Source: Toxoplasma gondii ME49 (Eukaryota > Apicomplexa > Conoidasida > Eucoccidiorida > Sarcocystidae). From it: a DNA stretch of 64,000 nucleotides. The stretch spans positions 4,437,529 through 4,501,528 of the forward strand of contig NC_031480.1 in NCBI RefSeq assembly GCF_000006565.2, given 5' to 3'. The position numbers and the translations under genes were made by a program. Shown piece after piece: positions 1 through 11,521 of this stretch (within the stretch, counting starts at the first letter, position 1; every line of letters starts with the position of its first letter). Below the pieces are notes generated by a model, which saw only the letters and a program-made list of their open reading frames with translations, ran no database searches and had not been told where the DNA came from.

Positions 1-456
1 AGAAGCACCAGAGACGACGCCGGCCGCTGTCTACACTAACCAGAGTTACTTCTGTGGGGATGCCGGACGTGCTGTCTACCAGCGCGTACACTGGTGGAAA
101 TTCGAGGAGTATGATTCTCTTGAGTCCGCACCGCTGGTATACCTTCGCAGACTGTTATCTGTCCCCGTTTCTCGCCTCCTGCGGGTTTGTTCGATTGCGA
201 TATTGTGGACAGTCAATCGACAGGTGGTGCAGTGTTGTCTAGATGTCACATCGACATCATGACTTCAAGAGTTATATAACCAAGAAACAATACAGTGAGC
301 ACGCGGCGAACCCTCAAGTTCGACGTTGCCCGCGTCCTTTTTGGATTATTCCGAGTGGCAATTGCCTGTGCTGCGAACCGGCCAGCAAGCATTCTGTCAA
401 CCGCGTCGCAGCTGCTGCTGTGGCAGATACTAGTCGATGCTGTTTGCGGTGATACA
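1..456. other. Left edge, no gene recognised
   Basis: This stretch precedes the first gene. It should hold the promoter and 5' UTR of the hydrolase that starts at 457. The frame is open for about 160 bases upstream of that start but contains no ATG, so the start is not likely to lie further out unless an upstream exon exists. I see no low-complexity tract and no RNA gene. Confidence 0.4.
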
Positions 457-3307
457 ATGAGCAGCGCGGCAGATGATGAACTACCTCGGATTCTTTTCCT
501 TCACGGGTGAGAATATTTTGGTCAACTACCCTTTTCCTGACACCAACCTCTTCATAGCCGCGAATTCCCAGATTTGCACTGCAGTTGGGGACGGTGAACA
601 GAAGATGTTTATCGACGGGGGGTAGTGTGAGGTGTGGCATACGGATAACATGCCGAATAACTCAGCGAGAAAAGTCTGCTGCTCAGAGAACACTCGAGGA
701 GTCCGGCCTTGCGTCTGTAGAGTTGGCATCGTAGGAAGCGGTTGTATTGTCTTCCTCACATTCGGGTAAGATTTGCAGCCTGAATGATCACGGGGTGCAT
801 TCTGTTGTCCCTGCATGTCTCCAATTCGTTACATTCAACACTTCCTGATTTGGCTTTTTTCGGCATTGTTGGGTGCAGGATGGATGGAGGCCCTGCCGGT
901 AACAAACAACGGCTTCTGCAACGCGCCGTGGGGAGAAGCAACTTCCTGGCGCCTGATCTGAAGAGCCGTAAAATCGTCCTGCTGTACACGATCGCCTTTG
1001 GTGGCTTCGTGACTCTGATTCTCGGTTGCGTCGTGTAAGCTTGTTGCTTCTCACGAATTGTCCTTGCTATGCCGCAGTTGCAGGGGAAGGCTACGCAGAT
1101 GATTACCCCGTGACGACGCAGTATCGGTTATTTCCTACGATATATCATATGGCCATTTGTCTCCATGTTTTTTTTTCGTAGTACTGCGTTTTCTTCAGTC
1201 TGCCAAGTGGCATTGTCCACTTAATTTATAAGGTCCCTACAACATCGTCAAAGGATCGCGCAAACACTGGTCATTTGCTTCGACACGTTTTTAGGCAGTC
1301 CTGGCAGTAATTGTCAACTATGACCTGTTCCTTAAAATCGTACGCCGTGTGGTTTTTGTTGATCTGAATTCTTCAGGCTCTTCTGGATATTCACTGCTCA
1401 CATCCATGCTATCCTTTTCACCATGGCTGCGGTAAGGCTCAATTCGAGCGGGCGCACGTGGGAGGGGGGGACAGTATTGTATAAACGAGTCCATTGTGGT
1501 AATTCTGCTTCTCTCAAGTGAAAATGAAACGGATAATCGCGCTCTAAGTGTCGGGTCTAGCATTGTGACGCTGATCTGCTGGGGCTCCTACGCGGCTACT
1601 TCTGTGACCTCTTCTCGCCGCGCGCACCGTTCCTGTTATCGTGCTTGTTTTGCAGTAGGAAGCGTTCGTTGTTGTCGACTACAGCTTGATTGGAGTTGGG
1701 ATTTATGACTATGTGTAGCATTGATGTGGGAGACAACATGTAGACAGTTTTATTGCCGCCTGCGTTCCGCCCAGACTAAAACATGGACCTACTCAGACTA
1801 GTTCATTGGGTGAGTGTTACTTGCGGATCGTGTCCGGTTTCGCGAATTGGTCTAGGTCCGTGGATCATTGTGTGAATTGAACAAACGAACATTATTTTTT
1901 CTGTGTCCGCAGGTCCCCGTCTGCTTTCTCGCGTATTACTTGACTGGTCGGTGGTTGTCATCACTTATACTGACCACAGGTGTTCGCGAGGCATCTGCGG
2001 CTTTCCACAGATACAGGCCACAAGTTATTGTAGCATCTTCATTTGGTGCGGTTGTAGCGTTCCACATGGATATTCCGAAGATGCCGCTGGTGAGTACCTA
2101 CCGAGCCACAGTTCGGTCTTGGTGCACAAGCTTGAGAATGTGTATTTTGCGGAGCCGTTGCCGATAAACTCGTCTCCTGGGATTCTCTCAGTGGCATCTC
2201 GTCTGGTTGGTGTGTTTCGCAACAGAGGAAGCTGAATGACTGCTGCAGCCTCAACTCTCCTCAAATGAAGTGCGAACAGTGCGTTATTTGGGAACGCAGC
2301 TGACCGCTAGCATCGTTCTGTAACACGGCCTCCTGTAGTTCATTCGAACCGGAGAACTCTAGCGAAGATGAGTTTTAGCTTTTTACTCACTCGTTGCGTT
2401 GGAAGCAGTGACCATGTGTGAGTACTTTGAAATCAACGTGTCCTGCCTGGCTTCAAATACAGCTGCTGTTCACTCCGGCCCAAGAAATGTACAGGCGATA
2501 CCTAAGGATACCGGATCAGATGTCTCTGCGCAACTATCCATATACGCTGATCGTGCATGGGAGTCGTGACACGGTTGTGTCACTTCAAGACTCAATTCGC
2601 CTCGTTGAGACATCAGAGCTCGGTCGGTGTAGACTCGAGGTGGTCGGTGAGTCTCAGCTTCCGAGTGCCCATGAAAGTGAAAGTCGGAACAATCTACACA
2701 CTTCACCCGAACAAACAGCACTGCCGTTCAGCAACAGAACCGTCGCAGCTTCTGCCATACTTTAATGTCGAAAGCTGAATGTGCAGTGGTAGCCCCCAGA
2801 ACATCGCCTGGACATCCCCTGCGCTGGCGATTCATTCGGGTCACTTTCAGACGTCTTTTGATGAGCTTCGCTTGACCATATGAAGACGTATAAACAGTGA
2901 TTGCTGCGCTTCCGAATGGATTTTTCTCAGATGACGACCACAGGTTGCGTTCTCTTACTCAGCAGGAGATAAGGTGAGTGTTGTAGCAATCCCGGACTCA
3001 AGGCAGTGAGGCGCATACGAGGAGTCGGATTTTTCTGTTTTTCCGGCGCACGGGCATGCACGGTGGATGCTGCATCACAACGTGACCCATTATTTGGAGC
3101 ATCGATGACTGATGTTCACCCTGCACCTCTCTGTGGTGCTGTCGTGGAGGTTACGTTGAGTTCAGTTTGCCTTTCCCGCACTGCGTGTGCTGAGTTGCGC
3201 CGCGTGTACTTTTTTTTCGGGATACGTTGACCGGAATGGTTTTTTGGTTTGACAGTCACCGTTTGAGTCATTGCTGTGGAACGGGAAGACCAGAAGCAAC
3301 AACGTAA
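457..3307 (+). CDS. Alpha/beta hydrolase (YqiA-like) with inserted membrane segments
   Basis: Seven exons fit in phase: 457-506, 879-1034, 1377-1431, 1913-2089, 2463-2646, 2931-2973, 3256-3307, giving 238 residues. Seen: an oxyanion-side LFLHG motif (residues 13-17), a nucleophile elbow ASSFG with Ser about 130, an acid motif VHGSRD with Asp about 182, and DDDHRL with the catalytic His about 211, in the order and spacing of small serine hydrolases of the YqiA/UPF0227 type. Unusual: residues about 48-107, between the first motif and the nucleophile, form two or three hydrophobic stretches, as if membrane segments had been inserted into the fold. The short exon 1377-1431 lies inside this part and has good acceptor and donor sites. 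The last exon is the least certain: another frame there stays open to 3618 and would give an acidic tail. The substrate is unknown. Confidence 0.78.
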
Positions 3308-6300
3308 AGGCGTCCTGCTTTTGTGCTATGTCACCTGCCTGCTGCAGCGCCTGGATTGAGGAGGTTTTCAGACGAGGAAGGGCGAATGTGTTACTGCTGG
3401 CTCAACAGGGCGACAAGTCAGTAGATCCGTCACTGTATGAAACTCGCAACTTGGAAGCAGGGGATCAGCAAGAAGAGGACGAAGAAACAACAGAAGCTAC
3501 AAACACAGAACATGGAGACGCAGCGTCTGCTTTTGAGGGTGAGGTTGGAAAAGGTGACGACGTAGTCAGACGGTCACAAATGTCCACCTCAACAGAGGCT
3601 GATTCCCTTCTGGCTTAAACGGATCGCGGAATATCGGCCCATACAGAGGAAACGGGCCGGTAGAGGCGATCGGATGTGTTTTAACATGCCGTTTTTGAAA
3701 ACAAGGGGCGAGACCTTAGGTGGTCGTCCTTCTCCGAGTGCAGCGGATCTGGCGACTCAGTGAACGGAAGGTTGGTTTCGCTGAAAGGGTTCGACGCGCA
3801 CGCGGTTGAGAGTAAAATGTGCTCGATATCTTGTAGAGAGCATAAGCAAGGCCTCAGATGTGAAGGTTCATATAAACTGAAATTGGGGGCTTTGGAAGCC
3901 TATGCATCATTTGTGTCTAGGAGTAATGAAATTGTGGTGACGCCAAAAGAAGCAAGTTACGGCAGAGGACCGATTTTGTCGGAAATGAGGCCATCGCCGA
4001 TCGCCCTTACCCCTGAATCCCGTTCGCACACTAAGCCGGCAGCTACGAGATGTGTTTTTATCTCGCTTGTCGTCGTGGCGACTCTTTTTGGGAAGAACTG
4101 ACAACAACGAAGTTCAAGAAAACGCAGTGGTGCAACGTAGCCAAAATGGATACTTTGTTCAGCGAAGAGTTGTCATATTCACCGGTGCTGCTGTTGTGCC
4201 CTCTTTTGCCGTTGACAGTCGGGAGAAACAGATAACTGATGCGGCTGTCCACCTGTGTGTATCAAAGTCATGCTGTTCTGATGGACGCACGCTTTTGTCG
4301 GCTTTGTGTATGTGCCAGCAAATCGTTTGTAGCTGTGTGTCTGCATCGAACAACAGAGAGAACATAGTACCCCAAAGGGGTGATTAGATCTGTAGGTTCG
4401 TTCTTCTGGTGTGGTGGGATTATCAGCGCTTTAAATTGTGCGTCTTCCGCGTTGTTTTTTTCTTGTCTCCTGCCACCGCATCCTGCGTTTCATGGCTGGG
4501 ATGGAATGACAGAAAACACCCGAGCAGGAGATTGTATCAAACATATCGAAATGCCAAGAATAAAGGCTTTAGCACGGACGTCAAGAAGAGGCAGCAAGGG
4601 GGGCGGCGATTCTCGGTATCGAGTTCGGGAAGTCCCGACGTAGCAGGACCACGGCTGCTCAGTCATCTCGGGAGCGTCTGAAGCGAGCAATTCAGGCCCC
4701 ATGTCCCAGTGAACACTACTGCCATATTCAGTGTACTTCGCACTGTAGCGAACTGCATATCTCTTGTTCTGAGTGAGAAAGTGCGTGTGGCGTTATCTTC
4801 CTGCATAACCACAGCCACCTACGTAACTAAGAAAGTATGCGCTTCGGTACAGAAAGACACATACGGAACAGCAGTCGTTTCATCTGCATTAGATGTGTCG
4901 AGCGTTGTTCAGGGTCCATCACGTTTCACCTACAAAAGCCATTACACGATGAAACGCTTGACTAACTGCACAAGCTGGACGGCGTGACGAAGCTCGCACT
5001 AGTTTTCAGAAACAATACTTTCAGCTTGCGGTTCCCCTCCGGTAATATGATAGTTCCCTTGCACAGTCGCTTCATTAGTTGAGCTTGACCGTGGACACAT
5101 TTGTGAGGTTTTGTCGTGTCGCCACAAACTGCATTCAAGCCTAGAGAGGATGTGGGACTACCGGCGGTGACGCAGTGCCAACAAATGTTGGATTGGCTCC
5201 TTTGGGGATATACTAGTGCAACGTTTTACAAGGAAAAAATTCCACACATTTGTGTCAAACGCAACACCGAGCATGCTCTAACCGCTACGAGATAGACTTC
5301 TCGATCGACACAACGCAGTAACGCACTTTTGTGAGCACGCTTTCTCTCGACAGATGCTGTGGAGTCACAGTGATCAAGCTCATTGGCGTACAGCTAAAGG
5401 GAAAAATTAGTCAAGTCGTATTTTGTGATGGACATGGCAGCGAAGCATCTGGCGGAACATGCAAAGAAACACAACCTTTTGGGATGCGATTGTCATAGTT
5501 TAGAAACACTTAAATCAAGCTGTTATGCCTGTTTCCCCGCTGCGTGCCAACTGCCAAGGCAGCTGAGTCAATTACTGCTGTATAGTCGAAACCCCCAAAG
5601 AGGTCTTTCACCTTATATCTCTTTAGTCGAAACCGTGCTGATGCTGTAAGTAGTAACGTATCTTCCCGCAAAAAGGAAACTCTTGAGGAACTTCATAATC
5701 TTGCTGTACGGACAAAATCAGAGGAGACGGCAGAACAATATTAGCTAGACAAGGTGCCGTTGACATCGTGTCTGCGGCCGAATCGTGGCAGGACATCCTG
5801 GTTAAGAAAGTGTGTTCCACTCTTAGTGCAGGTTCAGTTAAGCCCGTTCAGGTTTTAGATCCTAGAGCAACGATGTGTCGAAGAAACGCGTGACTCGAAG
5901 ACGTGTTGGACGCGGTTACCCCTATGGGACGGTATGGCAGACCTCATTCCTCAATAGCAATTCAGAAATGGGGCAGAGCAGCTGATCTTATCGAAAACGA
6001 AAGTAGAGACCCTCCTCCGTAGACGCACACCACGGCTCCAGTTGCTTTTCTTGCAGATGCAAAGCGAAATTGTGTTGTCTCTGCGAGGTGGTTATGTATG
6101 TGTGTAGGGCCGCGAACGTTGGATTCAACCATTTCACAGTGAGTGGGAGCTTGTTTCCCCCAAAGTTTTCCACATCTCCAACACTTCTTCTCAAGGCTCG
6201 ACATACAAGGCCTCCTGGTGCCTCATCTGAATGCCTGAGGGTCTCAGCTACGGCGTTCGTAAGTCACCAAGTCTTCTGGAGTCTCTTACACGCAAGGAAA

Positions 6301-8437
6301 CGCCAAGACAAAGTATCTGACCCAAGCGGTAACTCCAACCTCGAAGACAGTTGGTTTTCGTGCCACCGTCAGTGTCAACACCGTCAGGCTAAGACTCGCT
6401 TCAAATTGTTCCCTGTCTGTTCGCGGCGGCTCAGAATTCCACTGTATCCTCTTCGTCGACGCTAGGAGCCTGGCTGGAGGAGACAGAAAATACAGCGGGA
6501 GACAGAAAAGAAAAAACCGGCGCTCTGTCTAGAAAACACTCGTCCCCAAGCACGTACGAACTTTTCAAACTCAAGAAGGTGCTTTCAAAAAGGAGGCATG
6601 CAATGAAAACCTGTCCTGCCAACGTCCTGAACTAATCTGCCGTTGCGCTCGAGAGAGACGTACGAGATTGATCTTCGAGTCTAGTTGCTTCTTTTTCGTC
6701 CGAAGCATCCGGCGCAGGGTACTGTGACAAAAAGCCTTCCTGAAAACTGGAAGCCAGCACAAGACACGACTGTCTTGTTCACTGTTACTGTGCTGTCTGC
6801 CCTTTTGTGGCTCCTCACTGGGACGGTTCAGTGCACGGTGGTATCCAGCGTACATTTGTCATGTTAGTGTCGGCTCTGTCGTGGGAGTTAATAATCAGGA
6901 TATGTTTTTCTTCAGCAGTCGAACGTGAGCCCGCCTTTAACTTTGAGGCTGCTCTCCAACTATGAGGACCACTCGACGTTCTGTCTGTCCATACTCCCAT
7001 CCAGGGGGAAGGCGCGACTGTCTTTCGACCAAACCTATTTTCTGGTCGCAACTATCTCTGGAAAGGTCTTGACATCGCGGTAACGATGTTCTGCTCAGTC
7101 CTCAGGCGCGCGACACAAAACTGTTCGCCAGCTTGATGCGTGATGGTCGCTCGTCTGTGCACGTCTGATTTTCTCTTTGTTATTGGTACCGTCAGAGTTT
7201 CTTTCGACGTTTTTCGTTCTTGCTCTAACCCGGTAGATCAGACACACACAAACCCTTGGAAAGGCGTGCTTATACAAGCATCAGATTCAGGTACGATATA
7301 AATTAATAGCTGTGATGCCAAGGCGCCCTAGGAAGTGCTACACACCTCGCTTCCACATGCTAAATTCGCTGAAGTACCTCTGTGTGAAACTGAACCAGCA
7401 GACGCACTGCCACACTTGTGGGTGATCCCCTGTCGCCTGGTGGAAGCTACGTGACCGAGACACAATCCCAAACAGTATTACGAACACCGCTTACTTTTGC
7501 GATTTCGCGGTCGTGATGTCCGCAGGTGTATGTTGCTGGAGGACAAGAGTCGCTTCCAAAGCCATGCCTGACGCAGGTGAATTCGAACTCTCCGAAACGA
7601 CGGCGGTGGACTGGAATTGTTCTCCTGGGAACGACTGCAACGAAGTAACCAATGAACATACGCACAGATGTGTTCTTCCCTTCCAACAGGTTTGCTCTCA
7701 GGCCCAGTGTAGGGGTTTCCTGTTTTCCCACGGTGTCGTCGCCGAGGCACATCGCGCGCCACAGAAACAAAAACCTCGCTCGGGGCGGCAGACGCTTCTA
7801 CGGAGAGCTCACATTCAAACGATCCGACGACGCACAAGGGTTTCCAGAACTGCGCCTTTTGCACCGAACGCTTATCTACACTGTTCGTTGACCCTACTCG
7901 ACAGAACATCATTGCCTGTATTCGGAATTTTCCGAAGGAGTTGCACATGGCTGCTAATTTCGGAGTTTACTTCACAGCGTAACGTATGATGCTCCTCACA
8001 GACGTCTCTTGATCTCTGCTACGCATTTGAACGTGGACCGACCTGGAGCGCATAAACAACCTCTAGGCCGATCCTGCAGTGCGTCACTCGCGTAATAAGT
8101 CGAGAATTGCCATGAGGGTGCAGAGACGGCCCAGGTAACGTCTTCCCAGCTGCTGTGTGGAGTTCCCAGGACATCCCAAAGTCTATCACATCGCCTTCAG
8201 TGCCGCCTAGCGACGCCTGAAACGAATGAGGAGCGGCGTTGCACACGAACGGCGAGAAATACAGGAGACGAAATGGCGAGACAGGTTTTCATCGGGAAGC
8301 AAACCTGACAGATTTCTTTAGACTACACAAGGAATTTTGCCGCCACAGTTCAGGACAGGCGATACAGATACCTTCTGTGCAGCTCTCTGATTCGATGCAC
8401 TAGAGGATTCTGTTTGGATTAGAGCCACAGAACGTGA

Positions 8438-8602
8438 ATGACTCTACTCCCGAAAGTTTTTCGTTTGCGTTTTGCTGTCCTGGAAACTTCACAGACTGTG
8501 TGCGACGCAGTCACGGGCATTCCTGTGTTTGTGCAAATGCCGGGTATTCTGTATGTTGATCGCAGCGGTCGGATGCTCGACAAGTTCCGTGTACCTATCT
8601 AG
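8438..8602 (+). CDS. Possible small ORF or exon, unknown
   Basis: An ATG at 8438 opens 54 codons ending in TAG. The translation is of mixed composition and not low complexity, with a stretch reading VFVQMPGILYVDRSGRML that looks protein-like. There is no family match I recognise, and the start context (GTGAATG, G at -3) is only fair. It may be chance, or an exon of a gene that also uses the open stretch at 9012-9397. Confidence 0.15.
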   Translation: MTLLPKVFRLRFAVLETSQTVCDAVTGIPVFVQMPGILYVDRSGRMLDKFRVPI

Positions 8603-9011
8603 CTCACTGCGTGCTTGGGGACTGGCAAATAGAGTTCACTAATGGTAGTTGGGAAAAAGAGACCGCGTTAGCTCTTTCGCAGCAGTGCTTCAATGCTTCT
8701 AGCCGGTGTAGGCTGGCAGGAGCAGAACGCGTGTCTATACAGTACCACACCCGTGACGCAGTCATTGGATGGGAGATTATTTGCACGTATATTAGGATGC
8801 GGTTTACCACTATAGATAGTGCATTTCAGTGTTCTTACTGTCACTTGTGGCGCATGCAATTCCACCTTGTCGATGGGCACTTCAGTCCATTCGTGGCCAA
8901 CCAGAAAAAGCTGCTTGGGTCGGTGGCCTCGCGTCCACACCAGACGTCTCGAGTCTACTGGGTACGCTCTGTTTTTCATGTAAAGTCCCGACTGGTTCTG
9001 CTCTGGTTGCA

Positions 9012-9397
9012 GGGTCAATGACGCAAATGCGGGTTTGACCGCGAGGATTTGTGGCTTCTCTGTCACCAAAACCCTCTGGTTAAATTGGTTGAACCACCAC
9101 CCTGACCGCAAAGACCCAGAGGTAAGAAACATCATCCGATTCTACTTAGATGCGTTTGCTGTCGCGGTCGTACGTGATTTCCAGTACAAAGGGCGCATTT
9201 CCGCTTTACGTTGTCTCTTGGAACTATCTTCTATAGTAAACACGCATTCGGAGGTGGGGCTTGATGAGACAACCATAGCATCCAGTCCCGGTAGTAGTGA
9301 AACCGACAGGGTGGCCCTCACTCTAGGACAGGATGCGCGCCTTTGGAGTCTTTGCTTACCGAGTCCAAGTTCTGGCGTGTTCGCAGCCACGTACTAA
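9012..9397 (+). CDS. Possible terminal exon of an unknown gene
   Basis: A clean acceptor (pyrimidine tract then TTGCAG) precedes 9012. One frame then stays open for about 128 codons to a TAA at 9395-9397. The translation is varied, with Trp, aromatic and charged residues, and contains KTLWLNWLNHH and VRNIIRFYLDAFAVAVVRD, which could be helical. A GAG|GTAAGA donor-like site inside it near 9121 offers an alternative exon end. I do not recognise the protein and found no upstream exon that must join it. Confidence 0.22.
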
Positions 9398-11521
9398 TGT
9401 AACAAATATACTTTTTATATACCAGTTCCTGTCCTTCCTGTCGTCTTTTTTGGACATGCCGCGGGGGTGGGTGCCACCTTGTGCGGGGGAACAAACGGGC
9501 AAGATATGTGTGTGTTTTCCTTGCTGTCCACGATCGAATGCCCAGGCAATTCACAGCGGGCTGCTTGAAAAAGTGTGCTTCATACCGTTGTAGCAGAAGG
9601 CAACTATGAATGGCACAATTAGTGCCGCGAGCCAGAGAAGCATCGAAATACACCAAGCACACGAACACCGCCGCGCTGCAAACAGCTGCAAGTGCGGGAT
9701 GCTGTGAACCACAACACTTCTACGGCAGTTCACCATTTTTCGATGGTTTTTTGCGACGCGAAGCCTCGACTCTTTGGACCTGAGTTGGGTGATGTTTGTT
9801 TTGGAGAACTTCTGGTCGCTGCTGCAGACTGATCCCCCAGCTTCCTAGCCCCGACGCAAAGTTCCTTCGTGGCCGACTGTCGAAAAACACTTTGAGCGTA
9901 TGGCTGCAGAATGGGGGCGACTTCGCTAGTTTCCAGTATATGAAAGACGTTCTAAAGGGATTTCCTGCTGGGGAGAACCAGATCTATGTTGTCTTTTGCT
10001 TTCGAAGCCGTGTGCGTGCGAATGTTCCTCTCGACGTTGCCGTTCTATCCAGCTATTCACCTTTCTCTCGCCCTCTGCAGTTACACAAGCAAGCTGTAAC
10101 AGAACTCTTGCACACGCTTCCACCGCACTTCCTCATTCGTTTAACCGTACGCGCTTCTTGTGCAAACTGGCAAAGAGAGGCAGACTGGTAGTGTGACGGC
10201 GCCAACGACGTTCGTCGACAGGTGCCGCAAAAATCTGTTGCGCCTTCTTCTCACGAGCACAGGAAGAAAGAAACATTTGAAACCGAGGTGTTCAGATGGT
10301 GTTTAACAAATTTTCACGTTTTCCTTCTTTCCTCGCTGCCGGCTCTGGGACCGCCACCGATGAACAACGCGGGGCGTCCGCACTCTTCGACAAGGTGCTT
10401 TGCTTCCAGAGTCGAAAAGACATCCCCGTTTGCACGGTTTCTTTGAAGGAGAACAACACAATGTTCCTCAAGCCAAACCCTCGTTCGAGTGTGCGTCAAC
10501 TTCAGAGACAAACGCGCTGCCAAGTCTCTCCCTTTCGGTTGGGCCGGAGGTCAAGCGGAAAACAAGAAAGACGAGAGAAAACACTGGTCCTCGGCAGGAT
10601 ATCAGTTCCGCACCGCTGGTCGCCACAGAAAATGCATGACGTGACATTTTTGAAGTAACATGCACCTCTGCGGCAAAAATTCAAACTCTTCTCAGATTCG
10701 CGCACACACCCGAGTTGTTTTCTCTGGAAAAGTGCTGCACTCCAGTGAAACACCTCGAAACTGCTTGTGTGTCTTCAAACAGAATACATGCTGAATTTGG
10801 ATGACTCTCTCTTTTGTCCTTGGCATTTCGAGAGAGGGTTAGACGATGTGCCTTCCTGCACATGCACAAATACAACGGAATTCAACCGCATGCAACCACC
10901 AGACGAACGTCTCTCACGTCTCCTCGATTTGTTGTCTTGCAACAACTTGATGTTTTTTCACTTGTCTTCCGTCGAATGTGGTGTTTTAATGTCTCTTTTA
11001 TCCTCTGTCAAAACAGAGGTGGATCCACCTGATGGCACGACGTGTTACCGACATTTTGAGACCACCCTTGTTTAGAGCCTCCGAGCTAGTTACGCCGTAC
11101 GACCCCGTCTTGCTTTTCTCCTCCTTTCTGCTTCCAGTTTCCTGTCTCCCACACTTTCGCCTTTCCGTCTCTGCCTTTTTGAAAGTAGAACGGCCTTTCC
11201 CAGTGGGCAAGCTGGGTCCTTCTGCGGGCAAACAACTTCCGTACCTCCTCTTCGTGAGGCGTATGTACAGCCTGGCTGAGCAGCGACCTGGAACACCGAC
11301 AGGGGCGTTTTCCACTTGTTTAAAGCACTTTTTTTGCTTTCGAGGACAGAAGGAAACGTGCTTTCACACTGTACACTCTCTTGTTCTTCCTCCATTTCCG
11401 CCTATTCCGGTATTACCCACCAGGTGTTCTTCCCCGTTTCCCTCCGCCGCGTGATTTTTCCGACTTTCGCCCGCCAGCGTGTTTCCACGCGCTCCAGCCG
11501 CTAACCCCCTGCCGCCACACA

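Larger units (their letters stand above)
3308..11521. other. 8 kb region without a recognisable gene
   Basis: No conserved protein family is visible here. The DNA is balanced in composition and lacks the (TA)n and pyrimidine tracts seen from 12.9 kb on. Open frames are scattered on both strands and mostly under 160 codons, as expected by chance. The best coding candidates are 8438-8602 and 9012-9397, listed separately. Part of the right end should be the promoter and 5' UTR of the EMC8 gene, since the 150 bases before 11522 are pyrimidine-rich. A non-coding transcript or a fast-evolving parasite gene could lie here, but the sequence alone does not show one. Confidence 0.4.

Noticed and set aside
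7478..7989. Overlapping open frames of about 156-158 codons on both strands
   Set aside because: Neither shows a motif or a good start context, and their mutual overlap suggests chance in balanced-composition DNA.
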